DNA of 64,000 nucleotides from Colocasia esculenta (lineage: Eukaryota > Streptophyta > Magnoliopsida > Alismatales > Araceae): the NCBI GenBank assembly GCA_014218235.1, contig CM024766.1, positions 72,529,207 to 72,593,206 of the forward strand, read 5' to 3'. Positions within the stretch are counted from its first letter, which is position 1. Each line of letters begins with the position of its first letter. Made by a program: the position numbers and the translations under genes. Under the pieces are notes generated by a model. That model worked only from the letters and a program-made list of their open reading frames with translations, did not search any database and had not been told where the DNA came from. Below, one piece after another: positions 1 through 10,860 of the stretch.

Positions 1-1581
1 CAAGCCTAAATAATCACATTAAATAGAACAATAAAGTTGCTGGAAACACACTGTCAAATCGCGACGGGTCTAATGGTCGTGTTTAACAACATCAATTCTG
101 AACAGAAATGTGACGACGTTGGCTGACGCGTTTAACACATCGATTCCTGAACTTCGACTCTTGAACATCGACTCTTGACAGAAATGCAACGACGTCGACT
201 ATCGCATTTAGGGTAACTAGACAGGGCAAATCGATTGGTGATACAGAAACGCAACGTGTAGGTCCAACGTGTTCATGGGAATCGATACAGAATCGTGATG
301 GCAAGGTCCGACGTGTTCATGCAAAACCCTAATTTTCAAAACAACACAGATCCCCAAAAGCGGGAAACAACTTAAGAACGTTACGACCGTGGTGGTCGTG
401 GTTCAGGCATGAACTGACAGCAAGAGGGCACACCGTTTGATTCAACAATATTCTTCGGAAACAAACTAAAACGCGACGACATGGGTGGTCTCCTTTAAGG
501 TAATCGTGATGCTCTCATCTGTCACGATACTAGTCAATGAAAAGCGACGTATGTGTCGGTCGCGATTCAACATGAAAACCGAGAGCAGGAAAACATGCAG
601 TGATCTTACATGCAAAGCTTATAACTCGAAATCTAGGGCTCTTGGGACGAAGTTGTGAACATGAAACTTGTAGGGGACGATGAATGGAAAAGAACTATGC
701 CTTTGGACCGGATCAATTTAGTCTCGATAGGCGTGTATAATAGGATGAACACAAGTAGCCTTAGACTTGCATGATGACGGGAAAATGCTTATATCTCCTA
801 GCATGCTTGATGGAAATTAGGCAAATCAAGTGCAAAGCAAACTAGACATGATGTTCTACACGATGGTATGAGTCTTGTTCATCTTTTCCCCAAGAATACC
901 TACCTTTTGCTTGATGTAACTCCTATGGTTTTTTGGATGCGAAGAGTAGGGTGTAGGGCTTCAAGCTACTATCTCCCCACGGTTCCCTCCTCTTGTGGCC
1001 TTCTCTTCTCATCCAAGAACTCCCCAGCAGAGCAATAGGGCCGGCCACGAAGGATTTGGGGTGCTTTTATACATCTAGCTTTGTTAAGTCCTAATACAAC
1101 TCCAACTTCTATTAAACTCCGAATTTTCCTTGTATTCTCCAACCTTCCCACCATTGTTCCTCCTAATTGGGTTAGGTTAGGGTTCCAATTTTGTACCTAA
1201 CTAATGAGGGTAGGTTTAGGAGTCCAATTTTGGTGTATACTAACCATATTATTGATTCCCTTGCCCTTTTTAATTTAGGAAACAATAGGGTTACAAATTT
1301 TTAGGGTATATTTTCTTATTCCATCTTTTAAACTCCTATCTGGCCCATTAACTTTTATGTGGACCATTTGATAAAGCCAATTGCTTATCTTTATTTTAAT
1401 AGAATTTAATGTATTAAGAGTTCTCCTTTAAAGATTAATGGATATTGTCAAATTCAATATTATTCTTGTTATTCCTTTTTACCTTTACCTTCTATTTTTG
1501 ATCCAATATATATATATATGATTATTATTGTTGTTGTTATTATTATTTTGTTTATTTTTTAAAAAAATCTGGGGTATTACA
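1..1581 (-). repeat. Gypsy-1 3' LTR, partial (window edge)
   Basis: It ends on the plus strand in ggggtattaca at 1571-1581, the same end as the 5' LTR at 16423, immediately before the polypurine tract. Positions 1-522 match 4438-4947 and 523-1581 match 15362-16423 nearly base for base. Many differences between the copies lie at CpG sites, as expected of methylated DNA. Positions 60-540 hold a repeated GCGACG / GTCGCG motif array. About 1.8 kb of the LTR lies left of the window. No gene is seen here. Confidence 0.85.
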
Positions 1582-1605
1582 TCCTACCCCTCTTAAAAAG
1601 AATTT
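1582..1605 (-). promoter_or_regulatory. Gypsy-1 polypurine tract
   Basis: On the minus strand this reads as a purine run (AAGAGGGGTAGGA) directly before the LTR start TGTAATACCCC. It is the expected primer for plus-strand DNA synthesis and shows that the LTR on its left is the 3' LTR. Confidence 0.8.
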
Positions 1606-1657
1606 GGTCCACCAAATTCCATGACTCCTTCAGTTACATATGACTCATCACTCTATG

Positions 1658-2377
1658 CTAAGAGGTAATAATCAGAGTGAGTTTAGAGTTACCTTTTACA
1701 GTTACCACCTTGTCATTTAGAGAGGGTTGTGCCAAAGCTTTGCGTGGATCTTGATGTGTTGATTCTTCTTGACGTTTGCTCTCCATCTGTGGGCATTCTT
1801 CAATCTTGTGGTTTGAGCTACCACATTGAAAGCATTTCCCTTGATTCTTCCAACAATCCTTCGATATCTGGCTTGCCTTATTGCAGTGGTTACATCGATC
1901 TTCGTGACCATGGGCTAATCGCTTGCCATTCCTCTTATTCGTCATCTTTCCGTTACTATCATTTGGTCTCTTCCCTTTAATCTTAGAGTTCAGATCCTTT
2001 GTGCTAGTAGGGGCTCCTTTCAAGAGAGGAAAATCTAGCATTTGATGTCCTAAATGACCACAGCGTAGGCATGCACCAGCCTTACGCCAGCACTCCTTGG
2101 TTAAATGTCCCGGCTCATGACAATGATGGCAGATAATCCTGAAAAACTCCTTGTTACGTTTCTTTTCCTGGTTCGCCTCCTTGCCAAGATGATGTCTTCT
2201 TTTCCCTTTCTTATTATTCACTTTCCTAATCTTTCTGGTCGGCTTTAAAGCTCTTTCAAGCAGTTGGGTGGCTTGCCGACATGCTAGAACTAACCATTGA
2301 GTTGTTCCCATTTCATCTTGTGGTGGCATACGCTTGGCGTCCATTAGGAATTTCTTCAAGAATAAGGTTAACGTCAC
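1658..2377 (-). CDS. gag: Gypsy-1 gag fragment with four zinc knuckles
   Basis: This open frame of 239 codons has no internal stop. After a lysine-rich stretch come four CCHC-like knuckles at about residues 83-96, 103-116, 162-175 and 182-195: CHHCHEPGHLTKEC, CLRCGHLGHQMLDF, CNHCNKASQISKDC and CFQCGSSNHKIEEC. The second has Phe for its last Cys and the third has Ser-Gln in place of Gly-His. Gypsy-T gag has just one pair of this form, so the pair looks duplicated. The N-terminal capsid half of a normal gag (about 250 residues more) is missing. Nucleocapsid knuckles bind the element RNA for packaging. The start at 2377 is the first ATG of the frame. Nothing of pol follows before the polypurine tract. 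Confidence 0.7.
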   Translation of the reverse strand: MTLTLFLKKFLMDAKRMPPQDEMGTTQWLVLACRQATQLLERALKPTRKIRKVNNKKGKRRHHLGKEANQEKKRNKEFFRIICHHCHEPGHLTKECWRKAGACLRCGHLGHQMLDFPLLKGAPTSTKDLNSKIKGKRPNDSNGKMTNKRNGKRLAHGHEDRCNHCNKASQISKDCWKNQGKCFQCGSSNHKIEECPQMESKRQEESTHQDPRKALAQPSLNDKVVTVKGNSKLTLIITS

Positions 2378-2398
2378 GGTGCTAAAGTAGCATTGAGG

Positions 2399-2403
<5 letters not shown>

Positions 2404-2441
<38 letters not shown>
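2404..2441. repeat. (TA)n microsatellite, about 19 units
   Basis: An uninterrupted TA dinucleotide run lies between the gag start and the 39-bp tandem repeat in the Gypsy-1 leader. Confidence 0.95.
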
Positions 2442-2442
<1 letters not shown>

Positions 2443-2518
2443 TTAGATCTTAAGCATGGTTCCACCAAATTCTCATATAGGTATGATAATTGACTTAGAC
2501 AAGTGTCATGGCAGTTCA

Positions 2519-2635
2519 TCCTAGAACATCCTAGACTTAAGAGATCTAATGAGGATGTCCTAGAACATCCTAGACTTAAGAGATCTAATGAGGATGTCCT
2601 AGAACATCCTAAACCTAAGATATCCGATTAAGACA
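2519..2635. repeat. Three tandem copies of a 39-bp unit in the Gypsy-1 leader
   Basis: Units start at 2519, 2558 and 2597, each beginning tcctagaacatcct. The first two are identical and the third has several changes. The array lies between the primer binding site and gag, where packaging or translation signals of LTR elements usually lie. No function can be read from the sequence. Confidence 0.9.
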
Positions 2636-2641
2636 TTCTAT

Positions 2642-2655
2642 GCTCTAATACCAAC
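2642..2655 (-). promoter_or_regulatory. Gypsy-1 primer binding site (initiator Met tRNA type)
   Basis: Plus-strand gctctaataccaac is the complement of GTTGGTATTAGAGC, one base from the plant consensus TGGTATCAGAGC. It directly adjoins the LTR terminus TG at 2656. Confidence 0.8.
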
Positions 2656-4947
2656 TGTCACTCCCCGCCAATTTAGCAGCGGAATAAAACGGGGAGACGT
2701 AAGCAAAGTGCATAGTAGTGTAAATTGCACCACAGTCACGTGATTCAGAGCATCTAATGAAAAATGATTGGAATAAACTCTTCATTTCATTATAAATTTC
2801 ACTAAGACTATTAAAACTGCTAATTCAGAGCCAACGCATAGGGCTCAATGACAGCAATACATTGGAAAAGAAATCAAATGCAATAACTACTAGACTCTAT
2901 TGTACTAGGGTAACTTCATCATTTGACACCAGGTCACTCATCGCTCTAGTTCTGACCCATTGGTGTGTGTAATGTCATCGTTCGACTTACCTGAGACACA
3001 ACAACAAGTAACGAAGGGTGAGCGATAATGTCCAGTCAGAATTATATCTCATGGTGTGGGCATGCTTTACATGATTAATGTATTAAAGAGCGGAGTCACT
3101 AATGGTAGAGAGAGCCAAGTATAGTCGAGAAAGAAATTAAGTTGAGTAGCATGGTTCAAGTAACACATGAATCCAGTAGAATACAAGGTAACAAGGTAAT
3201 TGTCAAGTTGCGATAAAGAACGATAGCAAGTTGATAACAAGTAATATGTCAATGTTGAGTAAATAGCAAGTAACGAGTATAGCAATGAGAGAGTAGTTGG
3301 CCATGTAGCAAATAAATACCCCATTGGGCAAATAGCACTTTGATTGATCTTCATCAATCGAAATAGTATAGTAGCTGGACCGATGTTCATCGATCAAAAT
3401 AATATAGCACTTCGGTTGTCATTAGATAGTTGAGAGAGAGAGAGAGAGAGAGTATAGCACTTTGTTTTGATTATCTTTGATTAATCTAGATAGTATGACA
3501 CTTGGATGTAATGCCGAACATCTTGATCACTAAACTCCTGCGGGCAAATGGCACTTTCCGGGCGCTCCTCCCAGGACCAGATCAGGCCCTCTATAATATT
3601 GCCTGGCATTAGTCATGTTTGTTATCTTAGACAATCAATCAAATGGACAATAAAGAGTACCAAGAATAGATGAGAGTAGTTGATGAATAGACGAGAAAGT
3701 AGAGAGAACTTGAATAGATGAGCAAGTAGAGTATAGATGAGAACTATAGGTCATTGCACATAAAGTGACGGTTTAAAACAGGCGATAGTAATAGTTGTGC
3801 AACACGCGTGATTGGTGTTGGCAGTCAAGTAGAATTCATTCATTCTCCACTGGCCATGTTAATGAACAGGTCCATAGGTTCGGCGTGATCTCGAGATAAG
3901 AGAGAATTTCTAAGACCGTTTGGATCATGCTGATCCCTAAAAGTGTTATGGGTGTTACGGTACAACCAGCTCGGTCTCCATGAGGGAATCCATAGAGTAC
4001 GGAGTCTTACAGAGGTCTTAACAAAAGGTCCCTTGTCTGCCAGAACGGAATGTCCAACAGAGAGGTTCCAACTTATCAAGAGAGTAGTGTGTAAAGAAAA
4101 CGAGTTGCTCAACGATCTAGAGGAATTCTAAAACAGTGGAGCTGCGGTAATGGTATTCCAAATGAACGTGAAAAGCGAAGATAATATCATTATTATCATG
4201 GGTTAATATTGTGCAATTATTGAAGTAATTTACCATATATTTTATTCACATATTTTCTGCATGGTCTCATGGTAAAGATAAACGTTTGGTGTGTGCATGT
4301 GAGAGAAATTAAGAGAACATATGATAGTCGTGCACAATGTCTTTTAATTTAAGAAATATATGCTATATATCCAATGTTCATTAGCATGGTTGTTTACTAT
4401 TCTCTACACAGTATTACAGGGTATAATCATGATTACCAAGCCTAAATAATCACATTAAATAGAACAATAAAGTTGCTGGAAACACACAGTCAAATTGCGA
4501 CGGGTCTAATGGTCGCGTTTAACAACATCAATTCTGAACAGAAATACGACGACGTTGGCTGACGCGTTTAACACATCGATTCCTGAACTTCAACTCTTGA
4601 CAGAAATGCGACGACGTCGGCTGTCGTGTTTAGGGTAACTAGACAGGGCGAATCGATTGGTGATACAGAAACGCGACGTGCAGGTCTGACGCGTTCATGG
4701 GAATCGATACAGAATCACGACGGTAAGGTCTGACGCGTTGTTGCAAAACCCTAAATTTCGAAATAACACAGATCCCCAAAAGCGGGAAATAACTTAAGAA
4801 TGCGACGACCGTGGTGGTTGCAGTTTAGGCATGAACTAACAGTAAGAGGGCACACAGTTTGATGCAATGGTATTCGTCAGAAACAAACTAAAACGTGACG
4901 ACATAGGTGGTCGCCTTTAAGGTAATCACGACGGTCTCATCTGTCGC
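2656..4947 (-). repeat. Gypsy-1 5' LTR, left part
   Basis: It starts TGTCACTCCCCGCC next to the primer site and continues until the Gypsy-T insertion. The rest of this LTR is at 15362-16423, total about 3354 bp. Contents: a (GA)n run near 3429-3452, repeated tagcacttt blocks around 3320-3470, the LTR core shared with other families (about 3960-4060) and a GCGACG / GTCGCG array (4490-4947). The last five bases, gtcgc, are the left target duplication of Gypsy-T. No gene is seen. Confidence 0.85.
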
Positions 4948-7849
4948 TATAGCAACCTGGATTTTTCAAAAAATAAAAATTTAATAATAATAAAAATGAA
5001 AGCAATTAGAAAGTTAAATAAAAGAGAATTAAATAAAACCCATTAATTGAAAAGAAGTAATGGGCTTTGTTAAATGGACCCATTAGAAATTAGTGGACTA
5101 AAATAGGGATTTTTAAAAGGGGAATAATAGGAAAATACCCTAAATTTGTAACTTAATTATTACTTAATTAGAAAAGAGATATTTAATGCATTAAATAGGA
5201 AGTTTAGGTTGGAAATTGGATTCCAAATCCTACCCAATTAGATTGGCCACGAAATTACCTCTCTCTTAATCCAATTGGGAGGTTGCATGCTTAGAAGGGT
5301 GAAAGGAATTAGGAAATCCCGAAATTTAAAAGGGGTTAGAGTCATATTAAGAAATAGAAAGAGTAGAGGCTTAAATACTCTCTTAATCACCACAAGGACG
5401 GCCCTAGCTCATAGCAAAGGCTTGCTGGGCGTGGAAAGGAAGCCAAGGAGGAGGGGAAAATGTGGAGAGAAGGTTCTCTCAAGCTTCAACCCGAGTTCAT
5501 CAAGTTCTAGCCCTAGAAAGGAAAATGACTAAAGGTAGGCATTCTCACAAGCAAAAATCATAAAACTTCGTCTGTAGTTTGTTCCAATCACCAGGAACAA
5601 AAGCCCTCTGGTTTCATATTTTTCCATCGAGCAAATCTTTTCTTTTTTATTTTTGAAGTTCTGCAAACCCCATGACCCCGAACCCCCTTGAGAAATTTAT
5701 ATATCATGCTTACTCGCCCCCATGCCATGAGATTTTTATTGGAGATACTGATGCATGTTAGGCGACTTTTGTCCCTAAAAGCGCTAATTTTAATCCACCA
5801 TATCTTGTGAATTAATTCGTGCATCTCAACTAATCACAGTCTTCTATTCTCCAGATTTGACTTGATTAAAGCCTGTCGAAACCATGATTGTTTTCAAATT
5901 CCGATTTACTGGAAGTACTCTTGCATGTCTAGATCTGTTTAGAACTAGTTTCACGATTTTTCATACATTGTACAATTTGTTCTTAATTTTAGAACGACCC
6001 TATGTCGAAATAGGGTAAGTTTGGACCGCAATCCAAGAACATGTCTTTTCTCTGTCGGACTCAGGCGCAGTACCTAAGAACGCGACGACCCGATAGGTCG
6101 CGTTCTCAGGGCTGGTCGCCTGTCGTGTTCTGTTTGCCTGATCTGACAAACCCATCGCATTCTGTACAAGACCCTGTCGCGTTCCGCTTGACCCTGTCGC
6201 GACCCTCATCAGGGTACATCGCGTTCTCAGTATTTTGCATGAAACCCCCTATCACTGCAAGTCTTGACTTTCTACAGTAACCCTTTACCCTGTTAACTAT
6301 CTTAAACTTAGTAAACGAAATTGTTAATCATGGACATGTAATTAGTTAATTGAAAAAATCTTTCACTTGATTATTTCATCTCCATGATTCTCTTAACACA
6401 TGCACACACTTGAACCCTCCAATATGGCTTAATTTGACATGAAAATATTTCATAATGTATCTGGTAATTGTTTCAATAATGTATATTAATTGCCCTATTT
6501 TAAATGAACTGGTCTACGATTCTTGCGATGTTTTGAGAATACCGTTATCGACGCTCCACTGTTCTAGAATTCCTCTAGAACGTTGGGCACTTGTTTCTAT
6601 ATACACACTCTCGCTTCACTTGGACGAACTCTTCGTCGGATACTCCTTCTGCCGGACTAGTGAATCTTTATTCAAGGCCTCTGTCAGTCTCCTGTGTCCA
6701 TGGATTCCTACATGGTCGGCGAGCTGGTTGTACCCTAATACCTATGATACCCTTTAAAGATCAGTAAGATCCAAACGGTTATTAGAAATTTGTGTTTATC
6801 TTAAATAACGTCGAACCTCTGAACCTATGCTTAACATGGCCAGTGGAAGGTAGTGAAGTTCCACCTGAGTGCCAACACCATGTGCGCGTGTTGTGCAACT
6901 GTTACTATCGCCTGTTTACTCGACGTGTTACGTGCAATGTCCCTTAGTTCTCATCTATACTCTACTCACTCGTCTATCCATGTTCACTCTACTATCTCGT
7001 CTATTCATCTAGTGCTCTCGTCTATTTCTTGGTACTCTATATTGGCCATTGACTGATTGTCTAAAGATAAACAATATAACCAATGCCTGGCAATATATAA
7101 AGGGCCTGGTCTAGTCCTGGAATGTGCGCCCGAAAGTGCTATTTGCCCATGGGAGTTAAATGAGCAGAGTGTTTGGCATTACACTCGAGTGCTATCTATC
7201 TCGACTATCTAAATGACAATCAAAGTGCTATATTCTCTCGTTGTCTACATGACAAACAAAAGTGCTATACTATACTATACTCATTATGCTATTGATATAC
7301 TTGTGCTATTTGTGCTATGGCCATCCTACTATTTGTGCTATACTCGACGCTTGTGCTATATTTGGAAACTTGTTCTATTTCAATCACGTGCTGTCATGCT
7401 ATCTCTCACATTACTTGACTCTCTCGCTCTATCATTAGTTACTCTGCCTTTTAATATATTAATCATTTAAAGCCTGCTTGACTATTGAGATTTAAGTCCT
7501 ACTGAGCGTTATCACTTACCCTGCATTATTTTTCGTTGTGGTCTCAGGTGAGACCGAGGATGAAGCTGACACTCAAGAGGACGAGAATGACCCGGAGTGA
7601 AGTCAAGAGTACCCTAGTGTCTTAGTACTATGTTACAGTGTCAGTTAGTCTTTTGCTTTTATTCAATGTAATTGGGCCCTATAGAATGGCTCTGATAGTA
7701 GTGGTTGTAACTAGACATTGGAAATTATTAATGAGAAGAATTTGCTTTAGTGTTTATTTCTTGTTCAATGGTGTGATGTCTAGTACTTGCTTTGTACCCG
7801 TTTATTTGCAACTTCCTCGCGTTCTGATATTCCGCGTCGGGGCATGACA
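4948..7849 (+). repeat. Gypsy-T 5' LTR
   Basis: It begins tatagcaacc, where the matching 3' LTR begins tgtagcaact, so the terminal TG has become TA, and it ends ggggcatgaca. It carries a GCGACG / GTCGCG array at about 6078-6240, including perfect 9-base arms GAACGCGAC (6078-6086) and GTCGCGTTC (6097-6105). The shared LTR core follows at about 6641-6735, a TATA-like site at 7094, and many GTGCTAT repeats at 7130-7410. Short open frames inside it recur in the 3' LTR but resemble no protein I know. Confidence 0.9.
7094..7101 (+). promoter_or_regulatory. Candidate TATA box of Gypsy-T 5' LTR
   Basis: TATATAAA followed by agggcc is kept in the 3' LTR at 14611-14618. A similar tataat block next to ggcc occurs on the minus strand of Gypsy-1 near 3585-3600. 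Its conservation suggests a promoter element, but the transcription start is not known. Confidence 0.35.
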
Positions 7850-7855
7850 GTTTTG

Positions 7856-7867
7856 TGGTATCAGAGC
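7856..7867 (+). promoter_or_regulatory. Gypsy-T primer binding site (initiator Met tRNA)
   Basis: TGGTATCAGAGC matches the 3' end complement of plant initiator Met tRNA, as in most plant LTR elements. It begins six bases after the LTR end. Confidence 0.92.
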
Positions 7868-8048
7868 CTAGGTTATTCTTAAGTATAGGAAGATCTAGGT
7901 TGACCTACCTCGACTAGAGTCAATTATCCTACCTACGTGAGTTGTGGTTAGAGCCATGGTTAACTAGCTAAAATGAACTCACGCGCAAATTAAATTCCAC
8001 ATTAATATCATGACAATAAGTTACTTTTTTAGGAACTAAGCCATCAAG

Positions 8049-8984
8049 ATGACTGCTGAACGTGCTCAAATGAGGGGCATGCAACAAACCATTCAAGAAC
8101 TGACTCGTGCAATTATGCAAGCTACCCAAGGAGGTGGAAAGCGCAGCAGCGCAGGTGAGCTGCATTGAAATTTTAGGAGCTTGAACCCACCAAGTTTCAA
8201 TGGATCCACGGATCCAGATGTGGCTGAGCACTTGCTCAAAGAGACAGAAAGAATTTTTCGCTTCATGCAATGTGCAGCAGGGGATAAACTGCTACTAGCC
8301 ACATTTCAATTTGAAAAGGACTCCCGCGCTTGGGGGGAGTCTATGGAAGTGACCCGAGCGAATGGTCAGTTCACTTGGGCCGAATTCAAAGAAGCCTTCA
8401 ATTCCAAATAGTTCTCCAAGCGTGTGCAAGAAAGGAAGGCTACGGAATTTGCTGCTCTGAAGCAGAGGAGCCTGACAGTGGCCGAGTATGAAGCCCAGTT
8501 CTATAGACTGGCAAGGTATGTTGAACACCTGGTGAATACGGAGAGAATGAAGGCTAAGTGCTTTCTCAACGGCCTTAATCCTCAATACATTACCCAAGTG
8601 GCACCTCTCGACATCTAGACCTATGCCGAGATGGTAAAGAAAGCTCAGCTGCTGGAAGATGCTACGGACTTCACCAACCGTATCAAAGGGAAGTTCGTGA
8701 AGAAGGAAATGACATCTGGTCAATCATCTGCTAAGCCGAACAATGGCAAGAAGTGTCCCTTCAACATCACGGAGAGACCCAGCCAAGAGAGAAAACCCAA
8801 AGCTATTGTCCCCTACACTCCAGCTAAAAGCAACTGCAAACACTGTGACAAGCCGGGTCACACGGCTGATGAATGCTGGAGGAAAGTCGACGCATGTCTG
8901 CACTGTGGAAGCCGCGAGCACCGCATCCCCAAGTGCTCGCTACTGAAGGAGAATGAGAGACGCACCCATGTGCCTAAGAAATAG
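8049..8984 (+). pseudogene. gag: Gypsy-T gag
   Basis: One reading frame runs from the ATG at 8049 through the retrotransposon gag domain (the FNGSTDPDVAEHLL region near 8200, then WAEFKEAF and ERKATEFAALKQ) to two zinc knuckles, CKHCDKPGHTADEC (about 8838-8879) and CLHCGSREHRIPKC (about 8898-8939). The frame is broken only by stops at about 8166 (TGA), 8409 and 8616 (TAG), and by TAG at 8982, after which it continues into protease. All but the 8409 stop are easily explained by C-to-T change of CGA or CAG. Gag would form the particle and bind RNA. The ATG was chosen because it lies about 180 bases after the primer site and starts a Met-rich leader typical of this clade. Confidence 0.85.
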
Positions 8985-9528
8985 GGTAGATTGCAAGCCC
9001 TGCATGATGAAGAGCCCACTGAGGAAGGTGGCGTGGTGGAAGGTACCCTACAAGTCTTCTCCTTATCAGCATTTGTTTTATTTGATACTGGAGCAACTCA
9101 TTCATTTATATCTCAAAACTTTGCTGATGCCCTGAATGCTAACCTATATCCATGGTTGTGAATTTTTTGTCACAACACCACTGGGAGAGAAGGAGAAATT
9201 GAACAAATACTTCCCATCAGCTGATGTAATGATCAGAGACCATAACCTAAAAGTCGACCTGGTGTGTATGCCCATGGAAGGCTATGATGTAATCTTGGGA
9301 GTAGACTGGTTGTCCACGTATGGGGCAAGTGTCGACTATAAAAATGGGAAAGTTACCTTTAGTGATTTCCCTAAGTTGTCATTCACCGGGATTAGACATA
9401 AGAGATGGAGGTCTCTAGTCTCTACCATAAAGGCCCACAACATGATAAGGAAAGGTTATTTTGCTTTCCTTGCGACCGTAGTAGTTGAAAAGAAGGGTTC
9501 TAAGATAGAAGACATCCACATAGTCTAG
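8985..9528 (+). pseudogene. Gypsy-T aspartic protease and linker
   Basis: The frame continues from gag without a new start. The active-site motif DTGATHSFIS lies at about 9078-9107. A frameshift near 9130-9165 moves the rest to the next frame, where VILGVDWLSTYGASVDY, the usual second half of the domain, is seen at about 9289-9339. The stop at about 9529 (TAG, probably from CAG) separates it from reverse transcriptase. The enzyme would cut the Gag-Pol polyprotein inside the particle. Confidence 0.85.
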
Positions 9529-10860
9529 GATTTACCAGATGTGTTTCCTGAAGATCTGCCAGGGATTCCCCCCGAACGAGATGTCAACTTCGCCATTGAG
9601 TTGATCTCTAGAGTTGCCCCGGTATCGCGTCAACTGTACCAGATGTCACCTGCCGAGTTGAAAGAATTGAAGGCGCAACTAATGGAACTATTAGAGAAGG
9701 GGTTCATTAGACCAAGTACTTCCCCATGGGGAGCACCTGTGCTATTTGTTAAGAAGAAAGATGGATCGATGAGGCTATTCATCGACTATCGCCAACTCAA
9801 TCAGCTCACCATCAAGAACAAGTATCCATTACCTCGGGTCGATGAACTTTTCAACCAGATATCCGGAGCTCAATATTTCTCCAAGATCGATCTTTGATCT
9901 GGTTATCACCAAATGAGGATCAAGGATGACGACATCTTCAAAATGGCTTTCAGGAGTAGGTATGGACACTATGAATTCATCGTTATGCCTTTTCGTCTAA
10001 CCAATGCTCTTGTAGCCTTTATGCAACTCACGATCAGCATATATCGGTCATACCTTGACAAGTTCGTGGTCGTCTTCATCGATGATATCCTTATATATTC
10101 AAAGGCCAAAGAAGAACATGAAGGACATCTGAAGGTCACACTGCAAGTCTTGCGAGACAACAAACTGTACGCAAAGCTGAGCAAGTGCGAATTCTGGCTC
10201 AAAGAAGTGTCCTTCTTGGGCCATGTCATCTCAAAGGACGACATCTCAGTTGATCCCTCCAAAGTCGAAGCTGTACTCAATTGGGAGAGACCAACCAACG
10301 TCACAGAAATTAGAAGCTTCTTAGGACTAGTTGGTTACTACAGGCGGTTCATCAAGGACTTCTCAAAGATTGCCGTTCCTCTCACGCGTCTAACACGAAA
10401 GGAGAATCCCTACTCCTGGAGTAAAGAGTGAGAGAAGAGTTTCTAAGCTCTCAAAGATTGTCTTACCTCAGCACCTGTTCTCGCTCTGCTAATAGAGGGA
10501 GAAGGTTTCTTTGTCTACACCGATGCCTCAGGAATTGGGTTAGGGTGTGTATTGATGCAAAAGGAGAAAGTCATCGCCTACTCTTCCTGACAACTAAAGA
10601 ATCATGAAGTCAACTACCCTGTGCATGATCTTGAGTTGGCTGCCGTGGTCTTTGCCTTGAAAATCTGGAGACATTACTTGTATAGAGAACAATTCACTAT
10701 CTACTCAGATCACAAAAGCTTGAAGTATTTATTCTCCCAGAAGGAACTCAACATGAGACAGAGAAGATGACTAGAATACCTAATGGATTTCGACTTCAAC
10801 ATCCAATACCATCTAGGCAAGGGTAATGCCATGGCGGATGGTCTTAGTAGAAAGCCGATG
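9529..10860 (+). pseudogene. Gypsy-T reverse transcriptase and RNase H
   Basis: The linker DVFPEDLPGIPPERDV leads to the fingers motif PWGAPVLFVKKKDGSMRL, then DYRQLNQLTIKNKYPLPR, FSKIDL and the catalytic FIDDILIY at about 10075-10098. RNase H follows, with YTDASGIGLG near 10516-10545, LELAAVVFALKIWRHYLY, SDHKSLKYLF and MADGLSRKP at the end. The whole stretch is in one frame, but stops occur at about 9896, 10429, 10444, 10588 and 10768, all explicable as CGA, CAA or TGG changed by C-to-T transition on one strand. The domain would copy element RNA into DNA and remove the RNA strand. Confidence 0.9.
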
